A DNA stretch of 64,000 nucleotides from Diphasiastrum complanatum (taxonomy: Eukaryota; Streptophyta; Lycopodiopsida; Lycopodiales; Lycopodiaceae). Both the position numbers and the translations under genes were made by a program. The stretch lies in NCBI GenBank assembly GCA_029204225.1, contig CM055103.1, positions 2,189,720 to 2,253,719 on the forward strand, written 5' to 3'. Of this stretch, positions 46,400 to 58,193 are shown piece by piece. The notes beneath the pieces were generated by a model. It saw only the letters and a list, made by a program, of their open reading frames with translations, ran no database searches and had not been told where the DNA came from. Each line of letters opens with the position of its first letter. The first letter of the stretch is position 1.

Positions 46400-47270
46400 A
46401 TGGATCCATCTACTAGTTCTTCTCTAATCGATAGACTCGATGGAAGTAACTACTTCAAAATGAAGGTCATACTACTAGCCAAGGAACTGTGGGACATCGT
46501 TGATGGCACAGAACTTAAACCTGAAGGTGATGCACCCATTATCACCAAATGGAGACTGAGAGATGACAAGGCTTTTGCCACGATCACTCTCAATATCAGG
46601 GACACACAAATCAACCACATACGTGTTGTTCATACTGCTAAGGATGCATGAGACATCCTAGCAACTCTCTACGATATCAGGGATACCACATCCAAATTAC
46701 ATTTGAGGAAGAAATTCTTCTCCCTAAGAATGTCTGAAGCAGAAAGTGTTTTGAATCATCTCAACACTTTCAAAATTCTTATGGAGCAGATGGCTACAAC
46801 TGGCTCAGTCATAGAAGATTTCGATGTTGTTATGACTCTATTATCGAGTCTACTTGAAGCCTATGAAAATTGGGTCTTGGCAATTTCGACCCAAGAGCAC
46901 CTCACTCTTTCAAGAGTAATTTCGATGCTTCTACAAGAGGAAGTCAAAAGATCTGCAACCTCCTTAGGCTCAAGATCGTATACTTTAGCTCTGTATTTGA
47001 AAAAAAACCAAAAGTTTAGATCAAACAGATCTACATAGTCAAAATATCCTGACAAAAGGAGCAACATGTAGTTTGGGTTGAATTTTCACTCTGGGTCAAA
47101 TTTTGGATCAGGGTTCAATTCTGGTCCAGGGTCGAATTCGGACTCTTCATCATTCCAATCAAAGCAGAACCTATTCTACAAATATTGTAAGAGAACTGGC
47201 CATCTTATCAGGGACTGCAGAACTTTAAAATTCAACAATGAGAAGAAAATACAGTTCCAACAATAAGCAA
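46400..47270 (+). pseudogene. Ty1/copia gag of element H, copy 2
   Basis: Starts MDPSTSSSLIDRLDGSNYFK, then KVILLAKELWDIVDG, the copia gag opening. A TGA stands after HTAKDA (46649) but the frame continues as DILATLYDIRDTTSKLHLRK and MSEAESVLNHLNTFKILMEQ. The knuckle near 47175-47220 reads YKYCKRTGHLIRDC, where the first Cys of CxxCx4Hx4C is Tyr. Similarity fades by about 47340 and no protease, pol or 3' LTR follows. Together with copies 1 and 3 it shows the family's gag, which those copies lack in this window. Confidence 0.85.
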
Positions 47271-47429
47271 ATTCTGCTCCAACCAATTTTTTGATCCAAG
47301 TTTTATCAGATTGTCACTCCAGATGCTAGGGAAATTAAGATGAGAAGAAGAATCATCAAAATAACAATAGTATGTCTCGTCATTTGTATGTAAGTACATG
47401 TGAGAGCTATTATCCACCTCCTTAACAAT

Positions 47430-48190
47430 TTCTTGAGTAAAGCTTCAGTGAAGAAACCATCATCACCCTTAGTAGCAACAATTGCTCTAATTAAGTTGGA
47501 GCATGGTTGAAATGTCTCTAATCATAGAACACGAGAATGCCATGTGGACGTGAAGTATTGAATACAGTAGGCCTTTGGATTATAATGTATACTTTATTGC
47601 TCGAATAAATAGACGTGGATATTTGTAAAGTACAATCATAACACATGCAGATTTTGCTGCCTCCATTTCCCTTGATCCGTTGCCACTCCTACAATCCGCT
47701 ACCTCCCCTACGATCTCCCTTGATTCGCTGTCTCCATTTTTCTTGATCCTTGCCACCCCTACAATCCGCTACCTGTCCCGCTCCATCCCCTCTCCTTACC
47801 AGCTCCTGCCCTTGCTACCTATCCTACCTCGCTCCTGTCCCGATCTTGCCCTGTCCCGCTCCATCCCCCCCCCCCTCCCTCCCTCCCCCATCCCGCTCTT
47901 GTCTTTCTCTTGCTCTGTCCCTCTCCTGACTTGTCCCTGTCCCGCTCCAAAGAACATGAGCTGAACATGACATGTCCCTGACCCCTCTCCTGTCCTGCCC
48001 TATCCTTGCTTCTGCCTTTCTCCTGTCCTGTCCCTAACCTGCCTTTCTCCTGTCCCCGCTCCTGCCCTGTCCCACTCCTGCCCTTTCTACCTGTCTCTCT
48101 GCCTCCTCATTGTTGTCTCTCTATCGTTGGCCCTCCATCGTTGTCCTTCCATAGCTGTCTCTTCCCTCCATCATTGTCCCCTCTTGCCAT
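47430..48190 (+). other. Pyrimidine-rich low-complexity sequence
   Basis: From about 47660 the plus strand is C/T-rich with repeated words such as CTGTCCC, CTCCTGCC and CCCGCTC. It may be the 5' untranslated part of the retroposon that follows. The open frames here are compositional. Confidence 0.4.
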
Positions 48191-48191
48191 T

Positions 48192-49060
48192 ATGGTTGAT
48201 TGGCAATCAGTGAATCGGAAGGGGAAGAAAAAAACCCCTCTCTCTTCTCCCTTCGTTTTCTCAGCCATCCCTACTACGGCTCCAAATCCCTTTACCTTGC
48301 CCCCTCCCTCTCCTGCTTCCTCTCCCTCCCCCCTACCCTCCACTCCTACAACCTCTACCTCTTCTCTTACGGCCACTACTCCCTCTACTCTTTCTTCCTC
48401 CTCTCCCTCTTTCACCCCTTCATCTTCTCCCCCCTTGTCTCCATCTCTTTCAGCTGAATTTTTGTCTGGTTTCCCCCGCATTTTTGAGTCTCTTCAAGAG
48501 ACCAATGTATCCTTGCTTGTGCCAATCAAGCAACAAGCATTCCAAATCTCCACTCTGGATACTACGGTTTTGGTCCTCCAGGGTAAAGTTGGCATTCTTG
48601 AGATTGATGTTACTCACCTCTAGAAGGAGTTGGAATCAGATGAAGAGGCAGAAGAAGGAAGCGGCAATTCAAATTCAAAAGACATGGCGGAGCAGCTTCA
48701 AGAGCGGGTTCACTCCTTGGAGCAGCAATTTCAGCAGTCAAAGAGTTCTTGGGTCGACATGCTCAAGGGATCTAAGCAGGTTAGTTCTGAATCTATTCAA
48801 GAACATCAAAAATGAGATCTCAAGGCCCTCAAATGTTAGGGTTAGGGGAGCTTCTTTTGTGGGTAAGGACCTCGTGGCTGAGGCAAATGCTTTCATTCAT
48901 TCTACCTTTGGTCTCAAAGAGGATGTCGTATCTGCTAAGGCCAAGGACTGTCTTTCGAGAGGGACACCCGGTCTTGGTTAAAATTGCAGAACTTAAAATT
49001 TTATATTCTTCTCCCTCTCCTACGTGAGAGATGTTTGAGCTACGGCCATTTATTTCCTCT
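48192..49060 (+). pseudogene. ORF1 of a non-LTR retroposon, coiled-coil plus RNA-binding-like domain
   Basis: Frame from ATG 48192: MVDWQSVNRKGKKK, then a long Ser/Thr/Pro-rich region (to about 48430), then a helical part (FESLQETNVSLLVP onward). A TAG at 48621 interrupts, and the same frame continues as KELESDEEAEE and MAEQLQERVHSLEQQ, a heptad-like coiled coil. After a break near 48812 another frame gives PSNVRVRGASFVGKDLVAEA and FIHSTFGLKEDVVSAKA, then VKIAELK (48978-49000). A coiled coil followed by an NVRVRG-type domain matches the layout of L1 ORF1 proteins (trimerising, RNA-binding). This assignment is inference from layout. No ORF2 (endonuclease/RT) follows. Confidence 0.5.
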
Positions 49061-49191
49061 GCTGCACGAAAGATGAGCTTTTTTACATAGCAATTTACGT
49101 TTTAATTTAGCTTTCTGTTGACGACATTGTCCCGTTCGAGTTCCATTTACTCCATTGTACTCCTTTTGGCATGGAAAAGACGTTAATAAAG

Positions 49192-49281
<90 letters not shown>
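49061..49281 (+). repeat. Retroposon 3' region with AATAAA and (CT)n tail
   Basis: TCCTTTTGGCATGGAAAAG leads to AATAAA at 49185-49190 and directly into an 88-bp CT run (49194-49281). A similar tail (TTTTGGCATG..TTAATAAGGCTT) is at 8415-8445. The CT run looks like the element's own terminal simple repeat, not a chance microsatellite. Confidence 0.6.
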
Positions 49282-49285
<4 letters not shown>

Positions 49286-49929
49286 GATGGCAGCTCCTCC
49301 AGCGATGGCTGCGTTGTCCTGCCCTGTCCTAGACCCTGCCCTGGTCCGCCCTCCACCATGGCCCCTCCTCCTCCTCGCACCCCTGCTCGTAGATCAGCAC
49401 GGTCCCCAACCACCTCCTCACTCACCCCCCTCACTCACCATTCACCTCTCGCCCCCTCGCTGCCCCTTCCCCTAACCCCCTCGCTGCTCCTTCTCCTTCC
49501 CCCATCACTGCCCCTTCCCCTAACCCCCTCAATGCTCCTTCTCCTTCCCCCCTTGCTGCCCCTTCCCCTTCCCCCCTCGCTGCTCCATCCCCCCCCCCCT
49601 CGCTGACCTCCCTGATCTCCTAGTTGCCACCCCCTCACCCATCCTCCTCGTTGACCCCTCCACTCATCCACCCTCCTCACCCCCTCTCGCTGCCCCCTCA
49701 CCTCACCCCCTCACTGATCCCTCACCTCACCCCCTCACTGATCTCTCACCTCACCTCATTGTCATTCCAGCCACCCCCCTTGTTTCCACTTCACCTCCCC
49801 CCTCGATGACCCATCTCCCTCTCCTACTACAACTCCCACCCCCCTCTTTGATGGCTGCTCCCTTGATTTCGCTCCTCTTCTGTCTTCTGACCCTATTCTT
49901 CCCACACCGATCATTGGTCAGTCTTCCTC
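49282..49929 (+). repeat. C-rich minisatellite-like sequence, possible second retroposon start
   Basis: Begins CCAACGATGGCAGCTCC and soon becomes runs of CCCCCTCGCTGC(T/C)CC and CTTCTCCTTCCCC repeated between 49445 and 49600, then CTCACCTCACCCCCTCACTGA (49695-49755). It resembles the Pro/Ser-rich part of the preceding retroposon frame. Open frames on both strands are compositional. Confidence 0.4.
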
Positions 49930-50416
49930 CTTCCCGACACCACAGTTGTCACAAGCCAGTCTCTCCAAGCTCGTGAATCCTAGAAGCCGGTGTGTAGAAT
50001 GAACCTCCCAACCATAGGCATCCCCTCCTTGAGTCCTTCTACCTGCTATTCCCGTCAACTGGCACATGGCATCCACCTGTGGTCCACTTGACATGTCTAG
50101 CCCCTGTGACCCGTGAATACTGAGTGACTCATAGGGTACCACCCCCGTGCCCGCCAAAGACCTGTGACCACCTAGGTGATTCCGACTACTTGCCGACTAG
50201 CATCTCGTCACTGACGGCTAGGGTACTGACGGTCAAGACACACCGCATCTCTGACAAATTGTCAGGCGGCCACACCGGGTCACTGCTCGTGACGCACCGG
50301 TCCCAACTTGGGACTGATGTCCTCCTCGGTCACTGGCCCTTGCCAATACTTGGCCTCAGGCCCTCTGGTGACTGGCCGTGCCAAGGTCATGATAGAGTCG
50401 TAACTGGACTTTAACA
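49930..50416 (-). repeat. 3' LTR of element F (lower boundary approximate)
   Basis: On the minus strand it begins TGTTAAAGTCCAG immediately after the polypurine tract GAGGAGGGAAGGAT (50430-50417), at the end of the chromodomain-like tail. The far end was not identified because there is no second copy. Confidence 0.55.
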
Positions 50417-50419
50417 ATC

Positions 50420-51735
50420 CTTCCCTCCTCTGGCAAGTCATCGGTCCTCGATGACAAACTCTGGGTAAGATTTCTGCAACGCCTGTCGCGTCTCCCAGGT
50501 AGCATCTGACAATGGATGCCCTTTTCAGGCTACTAGATACTCTTGAAGGAGACGATTCCACAATTGTCGCTCCCTTTGATCTAGGATTCTGTTTGGTCCA
50601 TAACCTGTGGTGTATTTCTCCTCAAGAGACACTAGACCTTCCACCAGGCTATTGCCATCGTGCAAATATTTCTTGAGTTTGCTAACATGGAATACTAGAT
50701 GCACCTTGCATCCAACAGGTAGCTGTAGCTTATAAGCTACTTGGCTCACCTCCTGAATAATCAACCATGGTCCACAATACCTAGGAGATAACTTGGTGCA
50801 CTTTCCTGTGCATAGCACCTTCGACTTCGAAGGGACTAGTAAATACACCCAATCTCCATTCTCAAATTCCCGATAGGTACGGTTCTCACGAGCATAACTC
50901 TCTGCCCTAACTACAACTTTGGACAAGTTATCTTGTGCCAACTCTAGCTTCTGTTGCATCTAAGCCAAAAACTCTACAACACTAGGTACCCTATGCGGAA
51001 TCCCTATGATTGCAGGACTCAATGGCCTAAAACCATAATTGAGCTCAAATTGACTCAATCTAGTGGACGCATGTCTCTTATCATTGTACGCGAACTCCAA
51101 TAGAGGTAAATGCTTTACCTAGTCTGTTTGCAGACTACTCACATATGCCCTAAGCATATCTTCCAAGATCTGATTCACTCGCTCTGTCTGGCCATCCGTC
51201 TGAGGATGCTCAGAGCTACTCATCCACAACTGTGTTCCCAACTTGGCGAACACCTCAATCCAGAAATTTCCCGTAAACTTGGGATCCCTGTCAGAAACTA
51301 CGGACTTCAGAAGACCATGTAACCTGACAATATTCTGAATAAACAACTCAGCCACTTGTAGAGCTGTGACCTTCTTGGTCGTTGCAATGAAATGAGCCAT
51401 CTTGGAAAACCTATCTACCACTACCATAACGGAATTGAATCCATTCTGGGTCCTGGGTAGCCCAACAATAAAATCCATAGAGATGCTTTTCCACCTTCCT
51501 GTAGGTATCTCAAGTGGATGTAGCAAGCCCGGAGGACTTACTCTCTCGGCATTGTTCACCTGACAAGCCATGCAACGCTGGACATACTCTCTTACATCCC
51601 GCTACAATTGTGGCCAGAAATAATGCCTTCTCAAAAGCTCATTGGTCTTATCAATACCAGAACACCCTGCGCAGGGACTATCATGGCATTTATGAAGTAT
51701 CTTACGACGAAGATCCTTCATGTCTGGCATGAGAA
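50420..51735 (-). pseudogene. Element F integrase with chromodomain-like tail (Ty3/gypsy chromovirus)
   Basis: On the minus strand: RDVREYVQRCMACQVNNAE (zinc-finger end, near 51590), then SMDFIVGLPRTQNGFNS (first Asp), SDRDPKFTGNFW (second Asp) and EHPQTDGQTERVNQILEDML with the catalytic Glu. After a TAG (51119) the frame continues LLEFAYND, then KLSPRYCGPWLIIQEVSQVA (the GPF/Y module) and HLVFHVSKLKKYL. The tail ILDQRERQLWNRLLQEYLVA followed by TGA and KG matches the start of a chromodomain. All three D,D,E residues survive, but stops at 51119, 50957 and 50525 make it non-functional. Confidence 0.9.
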
Positions 51736-51739
51736 CTTT

Positions 51740-52998
51740 TCCATTTCTCAATAACATACAGTGTATGTTAAATGTGTACTGGTGTGTGTCTCTACGGAAG
51801 CGACAGCCTCGACTGATTCTTCTGTTTGGTCGACTACCTTGCGTGCATTAGGCCACACACGCTGACAATGTGGGTCCTTTTCTTGAGCCTTCTTAATCTC
51901 CTCCATGAGACCACTGTCAACCACAATAAAGCTCATCTGATGCAGTATACGAGATAGTGCATCAACGACCACATTTTTCTTCCCTCTTCGGAAGCAAATT
52001 TCCAAATGAAATTCTTGCATCAGCTTGGCCCACCGAGCTTGGCGACCCTTCAAATCTGGTTGACTGCAAACATACCTTAAAGTATGATGACTAGTGTACA
52101 CATAAAACTCAGCGCCATATAAATAATGTCTCCACACCTTGAGCACATGTATAATCGCATACACCTCTTGCTCGTGTGTAGGATATCTCTGTTGAGCTGG
52201 TGTCAACTTCTTACTCTCAAAGGCTACTGGTCTACCCTCTTGGCTCAACACTGATTCTACGGCAATGCCACTTGCATCCGTCTCTAGGTCAAAATCTTTA
52301 TGGGTATCTACAATCTTGAGAACTGGAGTTGTGGCCACAGACTCCGTCAAGTTCTCAAAACGTTGCTGAGCTTCAGCATCCCATCGAACCACAGTGTTGT
52401 TTTTCCTTAACTGGTCCGTTAAAGGAGCAGCTATCTAGGAATAATTCCTAACGAACCGCCAGTAGAACTTACAAAAGCCTAAGAAAGACTGTAATTGGCG
52501 TATATCGGTAGGCCTCCGCCACTTCTTAACCACAGCCACCTTGGCTGGATCAACCGAAATACCCTCAGCTGTCACTACGTGACCCAAATACTCGACACAA
52601 GTCTTACACAACAGGTCTTCTGAGCATTGACATACAAGACAGAAGCTTGTAGCTTGCCGAAAACGGTCTTGAGATGAATCTCATGCTCCTCAACCGCTTT
52701 ACTAAAAACTAATATATCGTCAATAAAATTGACAACAAACTTGCCCATATAGTCTCGCAAGACATCGTTCATGAGCATCATGAACGTGGCTGGGGCATTG
52801 GTTAACCCAAATGGCATAACCAAAAATTCATAATGACCGAAACGGGTTCGGAAGGCCGTCTTCTGAACGTCTTCATCTCGAATCTGTATTTGATGGTATC
52901 CACTTTTGAGATCTATCTTACTGAAAATGGTTGCACCTTGCAACGCATCCAGTAGATCATCAATCTTGGGCATCGGATACCTGTGCTTTACAGTGATC
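51740..52998 (-). pseudogene. Element F reverse transcriptase (C-terminal part) and RNase H
   Basis: From 52998 down: [53 protein letters not shown] and the catalytic box [13 protein letters not shown] (about 52740-52700), a normal FIDD. After a frameshift near 52610 come YLGHVV and the connection region. RNase H (52392-51748): DLETDASGIAVESVLSQEG (first Asp), PTHEQEVYAIIHVLKVWRHY (Glu) and RQARWAKLMQEFHLEICF. It ends near VDALSRILHQM. The RT N-terminal motif block is missing on this strand; see the inverted segment next to it. Confidence 0.9.
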
Positions 52999-53058
52999 TT
53001 TTACTTGTTACGAAAAAGGATGGTGGTTTCCGGATGTGTGTATATTACAGGGGATTGA
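52999..53058 (+). other. Inverted segment carrying the first RT motif block of element F
   Basis: About 60 bp whose plus strand reads [20 protein letters not shown], the conserved RT block between SPFAS and KITVKH. RT on both sides lies on the minus strand: 53059 upward ends SYSPFAS, and 52998 downward starts ITVKHRYP. The piece has been flipped in place. The frame on the minus strand hits a stop inside it. Confidence 0.85.
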
Positions 53059-54480
53059 GAGAGGCAAAAGGTGAATAACTCGGACGGATGTACCCCAGCA
53101 TGAGATACTCCTCCAACATCTTTCTGACTTCCTCTTCCTCTATTAGGCTCATCCTATAAGGAAACCTACATATCGGACTTGCCCCTGGAACGAGCTCAAT
53201 ACGATGATCAACGTTCCGACTAGGCGGCAATCCCTCTGGCATATTACTAATTAGCATGTGTTTAGACTGCGTGCGGATGGACTTCTCCAACTCACTTGCT
53301 GGGCCACATCTAGGCTGTAATGCAAATACATGTGCACTAGGGGATGCAAAAGTAAATGAAACTTCTTGTGGTTTATTAGTGAGTGTGCTTATCTGATTAT
53401 TACCAACATAAGAATCAAAACTGGAATCAACATTCACATAACACAACCACAAATACTGAATCTCCATTCTCTTTATTTGCGTATAGGTAACAAGAGGACC
53501 CTCAACAGATGGTCTCTCCCCCTTTAAGACATGAGACATACCCTCATGCCCGAACTTATACACATGTGATTTAAATTCTATGGCGGGTTGTTTACTTGCA
53601 TGCCACCGCTTACCAAGTACAATATCAAACTTAGCTAGTTTAGTGATAACAAAATCTAACTTCTCGGTATACGTCTGAATAGACAAAGACGTCCGATAGA
53701 CTCTTTCATCCCAAACCTTTGTTCCCTTACCATCTGGCATCTCAACAGTATACCGGTAATCAGATGGAACATTATCCAAGTGAAATTTCTTCACCACACA
53801 AGAATTAATGATATTATGCAAGGAACCGTTGTCAAATAAGACGAGCACGTCATGACCTTCCAGTTTTCCCCTCATGCGTATCAGTTCACTATCTGGAAAG
53901 TGATAAGCTTCCCGCGCTTTGGTGGACAAGAAACAAACTGGTGCCTCTGGAACAAGCTTCCGCACCAAAATAGTCATGACACGATGAGTGTCCTCATCAT
54001 CACTTACCAACAAGTGATCCAAGCTTCTTGCCCGTACGTCGAGGACAATCTTCGAAAAGATGCTTGCCAAGACAGAAAAAACATAATCCATCTTTCTTGG
54101 CCTTTTTCTTTTGCTCAGGACTGAGGGGAGACTTGTCGTAAGCACACACAAATGGTATCCAGTATATATATACATTATATTACAGGTGTGCAGATGTGGG
54201 AAATACAAAGTGGATGTGCTATCTGTAAGAGATCGTGGGTGGCTGCAGTCGTTGTCCAATCTATTAGCGCAGCTGCATGGGGTGAGCGTGGAAAGGGTGC
54301 GACATCAGTTAGTGCTGAAGTGATCGTTGGTGATGACAATGCAAAAAGTGCGTCACTCTTACGAGTAGCCTTAGGATTTGATTTACAGGGTGCCTTTGCT
54401 TTTAGGGCACCTTTGGCATTCTGTAAGATGGTGTCCCCTTTTTGCCTGTCACCATAACGTGTGTAAAAACACAGTGTCAG
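53059..54480 (-). pseudogene. Element F gag tail, zinc knuckle, protease and RT N-terminus
   Basis: Minus strand. Near 54085-54040 one frame gives a knuckle CFFCLGKHLFEDCP, one residue short between Cys and His. The 404-codon frame to 53045 then carries the protease VLVLFDNGSLHNIINS, where the usual active-site DSG reads DNG, with FDIVLGKRWHAS downstream. An RT run-in follows: MPEGLPPSRNVDHRIELVPG, FPYRMSLIEEEEVRKMLEEY and GYIRPSYSPFAS. Upstream (54480-54260) is Lys/Ala-rich gag-like sequence. No 5' LTR or primer site was found above 54480, so the element is 5'-truncated. Confidence 0.85.
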
Positions 54481-56747
54481 GATTCTTTTGCCTTCTCTTC
54501 ATCTGTGCGAATTTGCATGTAAATATGCAAACTGCGTGACAAAATGGAACATTGCAACATGGAACTTTCTTGTCATCTTATTGATAACGATACTACACTT
54601 ATTTAGGTCCCACCAAAGGAAATTTGGATAATAGGTTTGAACTTTAATGTTCACTTTGCAGCATGTGTGACTCTAAAGATAAAAAAAGAAATGGATGCTT
54701 GATTGTTGTAAAGAATAAACCTGAACTAAAATTCACTTGAGAAATACATAGACATCTATGCCTAGCCTATAGTAGTCTTTACAAAGGACACTGGATCTTT
54801 GAAAACATTACAAATAATAATAAGTTGGCCACATATATTGTGAAGAGGGGCGGGTGGCTTTTTACAAAATTTTATTGGTTAAGAACTTCATTTATTCAAT
54901 ATTGGTTTTGTGAATCTTTTCATATGGGTACTAGCTAAATGAATTCTAAAGGCTCTCTCAAAGCTAATGAGATACTTTCTTTTGCATGGAGAAAATATGC
55001 ACCACCCTCATGGAAGTCAAAGGATGGGGATTGCTTGACCTTGAAGGATGCTCTTGTAGATGTTCTTTAGAAATGTCAACAACGTCAAGTTTGGATATTA
55101 GTGATCATGTGGATGATATTTGATTCCAAATGCACAATCCAAGGAAAATGGAAATGTTGTATGATGGTAGTAGACTTACTTTAATCAAATGTAAATCTCA
55201 AACTTTTAAGTATATCATGTAGAAAGTTGTTATGTATAGAAAAAAAAAATCATCTTTTTCTTTGGGAAATCAATGTGAAGGCTAGCATGTAAGCTGTATG
55301 AATTTGGATCATATGTTGTAGCTTGTTGTACTGTTGAGAAGAACACTCTCTTGGGAGAAAATGCTTGATACCGAGATTATAAAGTCAAGAGACCTATTGA
55401 TATTTGACTTCACTCTAAATGACAAATATACACAATCAATCAAGTGTCTATATAATTTCAAAACTTTGCAATATGTGTACTACATATCTAAACCTGTTTT
55501 CTAAATGGTAGTTTGTTGAAAGATTGGAGGTGACTGACTTCAGTTATAGAGATGGCTCTTTTATTATGAAAGGAGAAAATTATCTACAAGACTAGGACAA
55601 CCTGAATTGGAAAAAAAAGGCTTTGTCTTGGACTGGATGGTACATTTTTGCCACCTACTATTCTATTGAAATAAGACAAAAAAATTGGAAAAAAATGGTG
55701 TTGAAATTGCTTGAAAGACATGGTCTATGAGTAACAAGTCATGAACAACTATGATTGTTGTAGATAAGTTTAAGTTGTTGTGAATATGTTGAAGCCAATT
55801 TTTTAGGAGTTAGTGATCGATCACGATGAAAAAAAATAATGCTAATTTATTGGATGTCTAATTTTTAGTAGTCTGTTTCTAGAAAATAAAAAATCCCCTA
55901 TTTGTAGTGTTAATACATCAAAAGAAATATGTGGTCTTCATTACTTTTATGCTTACACAAAAAAAAAAGGGGAATGGGATAGGGGGTCCACCAACCTTAA
56001 CCTAAGACCCTTCTACACCTTAAACATTTAACTTTTTAGGATTAATTCACCTTCATAATGTATATCAGCTCAAATCTTACATGAATCAATAGTCCAAATT
56101 GTGTTTGGGGACCACCATTACCTAGGGCAGAATAACATGACCTCAATTTGTTTAACAAATCTGTTTGGCTATTATTTTGTGCCCTCAAAATAGAAAGCCC
56201 TCATGGATGGAATCTTGGAGATACTTAACCTCAGGGATTAAATTTTGAAAAAACATAAGTCTAAGAGATAGAATTCTTGACAATACTTAGCCCTCACGAC
56301 TGCAATAATTTACATGATTTTGAAAATTGTGTCCGTAGTTCTTTTTGAAATTTTTGTGACACATTATGTTTGCTAATGGGTGTTTGTTGGCGCATGATAT
56401 GAATATAGTGGTTTGTCCTCTCATCTTGACACTACCATGCGTCAACAAGAGGACTTGCCATTATATTCTTATAATGGGTTTCCAAACTTTCCAACCATAA
56501 CACGTTTATGCAAGTGACAAGTTATCGAACCATAAAAAGTTTATGCAAGTGACAAGTTATCCAAAGATTCCATAAAGATGGCCTGACTTTATTGATAGTT
56601 TCCTCCACCTCCCTTTCTATCTTTGTTCTTTGACAAACTTAGACTTTGTAGCATTGTGTCAAAACATTCCTTCCCGTACTCAAATTGTGACCAATTCCAT
56701 AGTCAGTCATCTACAAACATAGATAGAAGTTCCACACAAAAAAGACA
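54481..56747. other. No gene recognised
   Basis: AT-rich, no frame of 60 codons or more, no motif. Confidence 0.5.
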
Positions 56748-57016
56748 CAGATTTAAAGCATCACTCAAAAAATTTCTTTGTATTTGCATGCGTTGAAATA
56801 ATCAAACCTACAAAAAGACAAAGCTAAGTAGATGCACAGTACAAATATTGAGATTGCAATTATAATAAATAGATAAAAAAAACAGATGTAAAGCATCGCT
56901 CAAAAAACTTCTTTGTATTTGCATGCGTTGAAATAATCAAACCTACAAAAAGATAGAGCTAAGTAAATGCACTATACAAATACTGAGATTGCAATTATAA
57001 TAAATAGATAAAGAAA
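56748..57016. repeat. Tandem duplication, 2 x about 135 bp
   Basis: Copies start CAGATTTAAAGCATC (56748) and CAGATGTAAAGCATC (56883). Both contain TTTGTATTTGCATGCGTTG and end ATAATAAATAGATAAA. About ten differences separate them. Confidence 0.9.
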
Positions 57017-57166
57017 AACACACCTTACAAATCTTTTAAGAAAACATTTATTATAAATAAAGAGTGCAACGACGGCCCTCATGCTTGACTCTCACAATCT
57101 CGAATGAATTAGACATGGATCACCAAAAATAGTCTGCCAAGAAGAAAAAGGAAAAAGAACAAAATC

Positions 57167-57272
<106 letters not shown>

Positions 57273-57570
57273 ATGAATGTACGCTATAAGTTTTGGGTAG
57301 GAAATATATAGAAGTTCTATAATGCAAATTATGATTAGCATTTATTAAAATGATATAAAATATGGATGACATGTAATTCTGTGGAGGCAAAGAGTTTTAA
57401 AATGGCTACGGGCTGGTCTTGGTAAAAAATAGAAAAATCCTAAAACTTTATAAAATTTAGGCGGCACATTTTTTTAATTTTAACATTTTCTGAGAGATAC
57501 CTTACTTCTTCGAGGACCTTCCCTATTATGAGGTGAGACCCTATGGAATAGGTATTAGTCATGAAGAGGT

Positions 57571-57632
57571 GGCCTACATGCTGTAGCACCCCGAGCCGTT
57601 GGAGCGGCGAGGGTGGCTACAGCACGTAGCCC
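57571..57632. repeat. Hairpin (inverted repeat), possible MITE remnant
   Basis: The left arm, about 57571-57591, pairs with 57611-57632 over roughly 20 bp with few mismatches (cores TGCTGTAGC and GCTACAGCA), around a 20-bp GC-rich loop. The adjoining GTAGCCCACCGTTGGA (57626-57641) recurs inverted as TCCGACGGTGGGCTAC at 60297-60312, on the other side of the NFD4-like gene. Confidence 0.6.
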
Positions 57633-58193
57633 ACCGTTGGATCCCACCATTGGATGACGAATACCAAACATAGCAGTTGCAGATCTACGGTGGAGAGTAA
57701 AAACGTTTTAGAAGCCCTGCAATGGCTCAGAATCTGCCTCTTCCTAGCCAACCGGATGATGCCATGTGTCCGCTATCACTCCTCACAATTGCTATGGTCC
57801 GGTTCTCCCTATAGTTACAATCCTTTGAATGAGATGCATTTAGCTTAAACATGTAGGACAAGATACTACAAAGATACTATGGCAACTCAACCTAAAGTAG
57901 ATACCCATTTCATATACTTACAATCCCTTGAATGAGATGCAATTAGCCTAAACAGCTACAACAAGATGTAAGTTCTGCCCTTTTAGTTGGCAGCTCAAAT
58001 TGTGCATGTACTACAACAATATGGTTGGATAAACCAAAATTCTAGTAAGGATTAATATAGCTTCCATCCACTCACAAACTACCACAACTTAACACCTGAA
58101 AGCTATCTAAACTTGCAAAGTAAACATATCTGAACCTGAGACTAGACACTAAGCATTACTTGAAGATGAAACAAAGGACTATTGATAGCTGCA

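Noticed and set aside
47680-48500. Long frames in pyrimidine-rich DNA, including minus-strand 48107-48481
   Set aside because: Low complexity; the minus frame is the complement of the retroposon's Ser/Pro-rich region.
49155-49475. Open frames of Ser-Leu or Arg-Glu repeats through the CT/GA arrays (also 41436-41786, 57109-57390)
   Set aside because: They exist only because a dinucleotide repeat has no stop codons.
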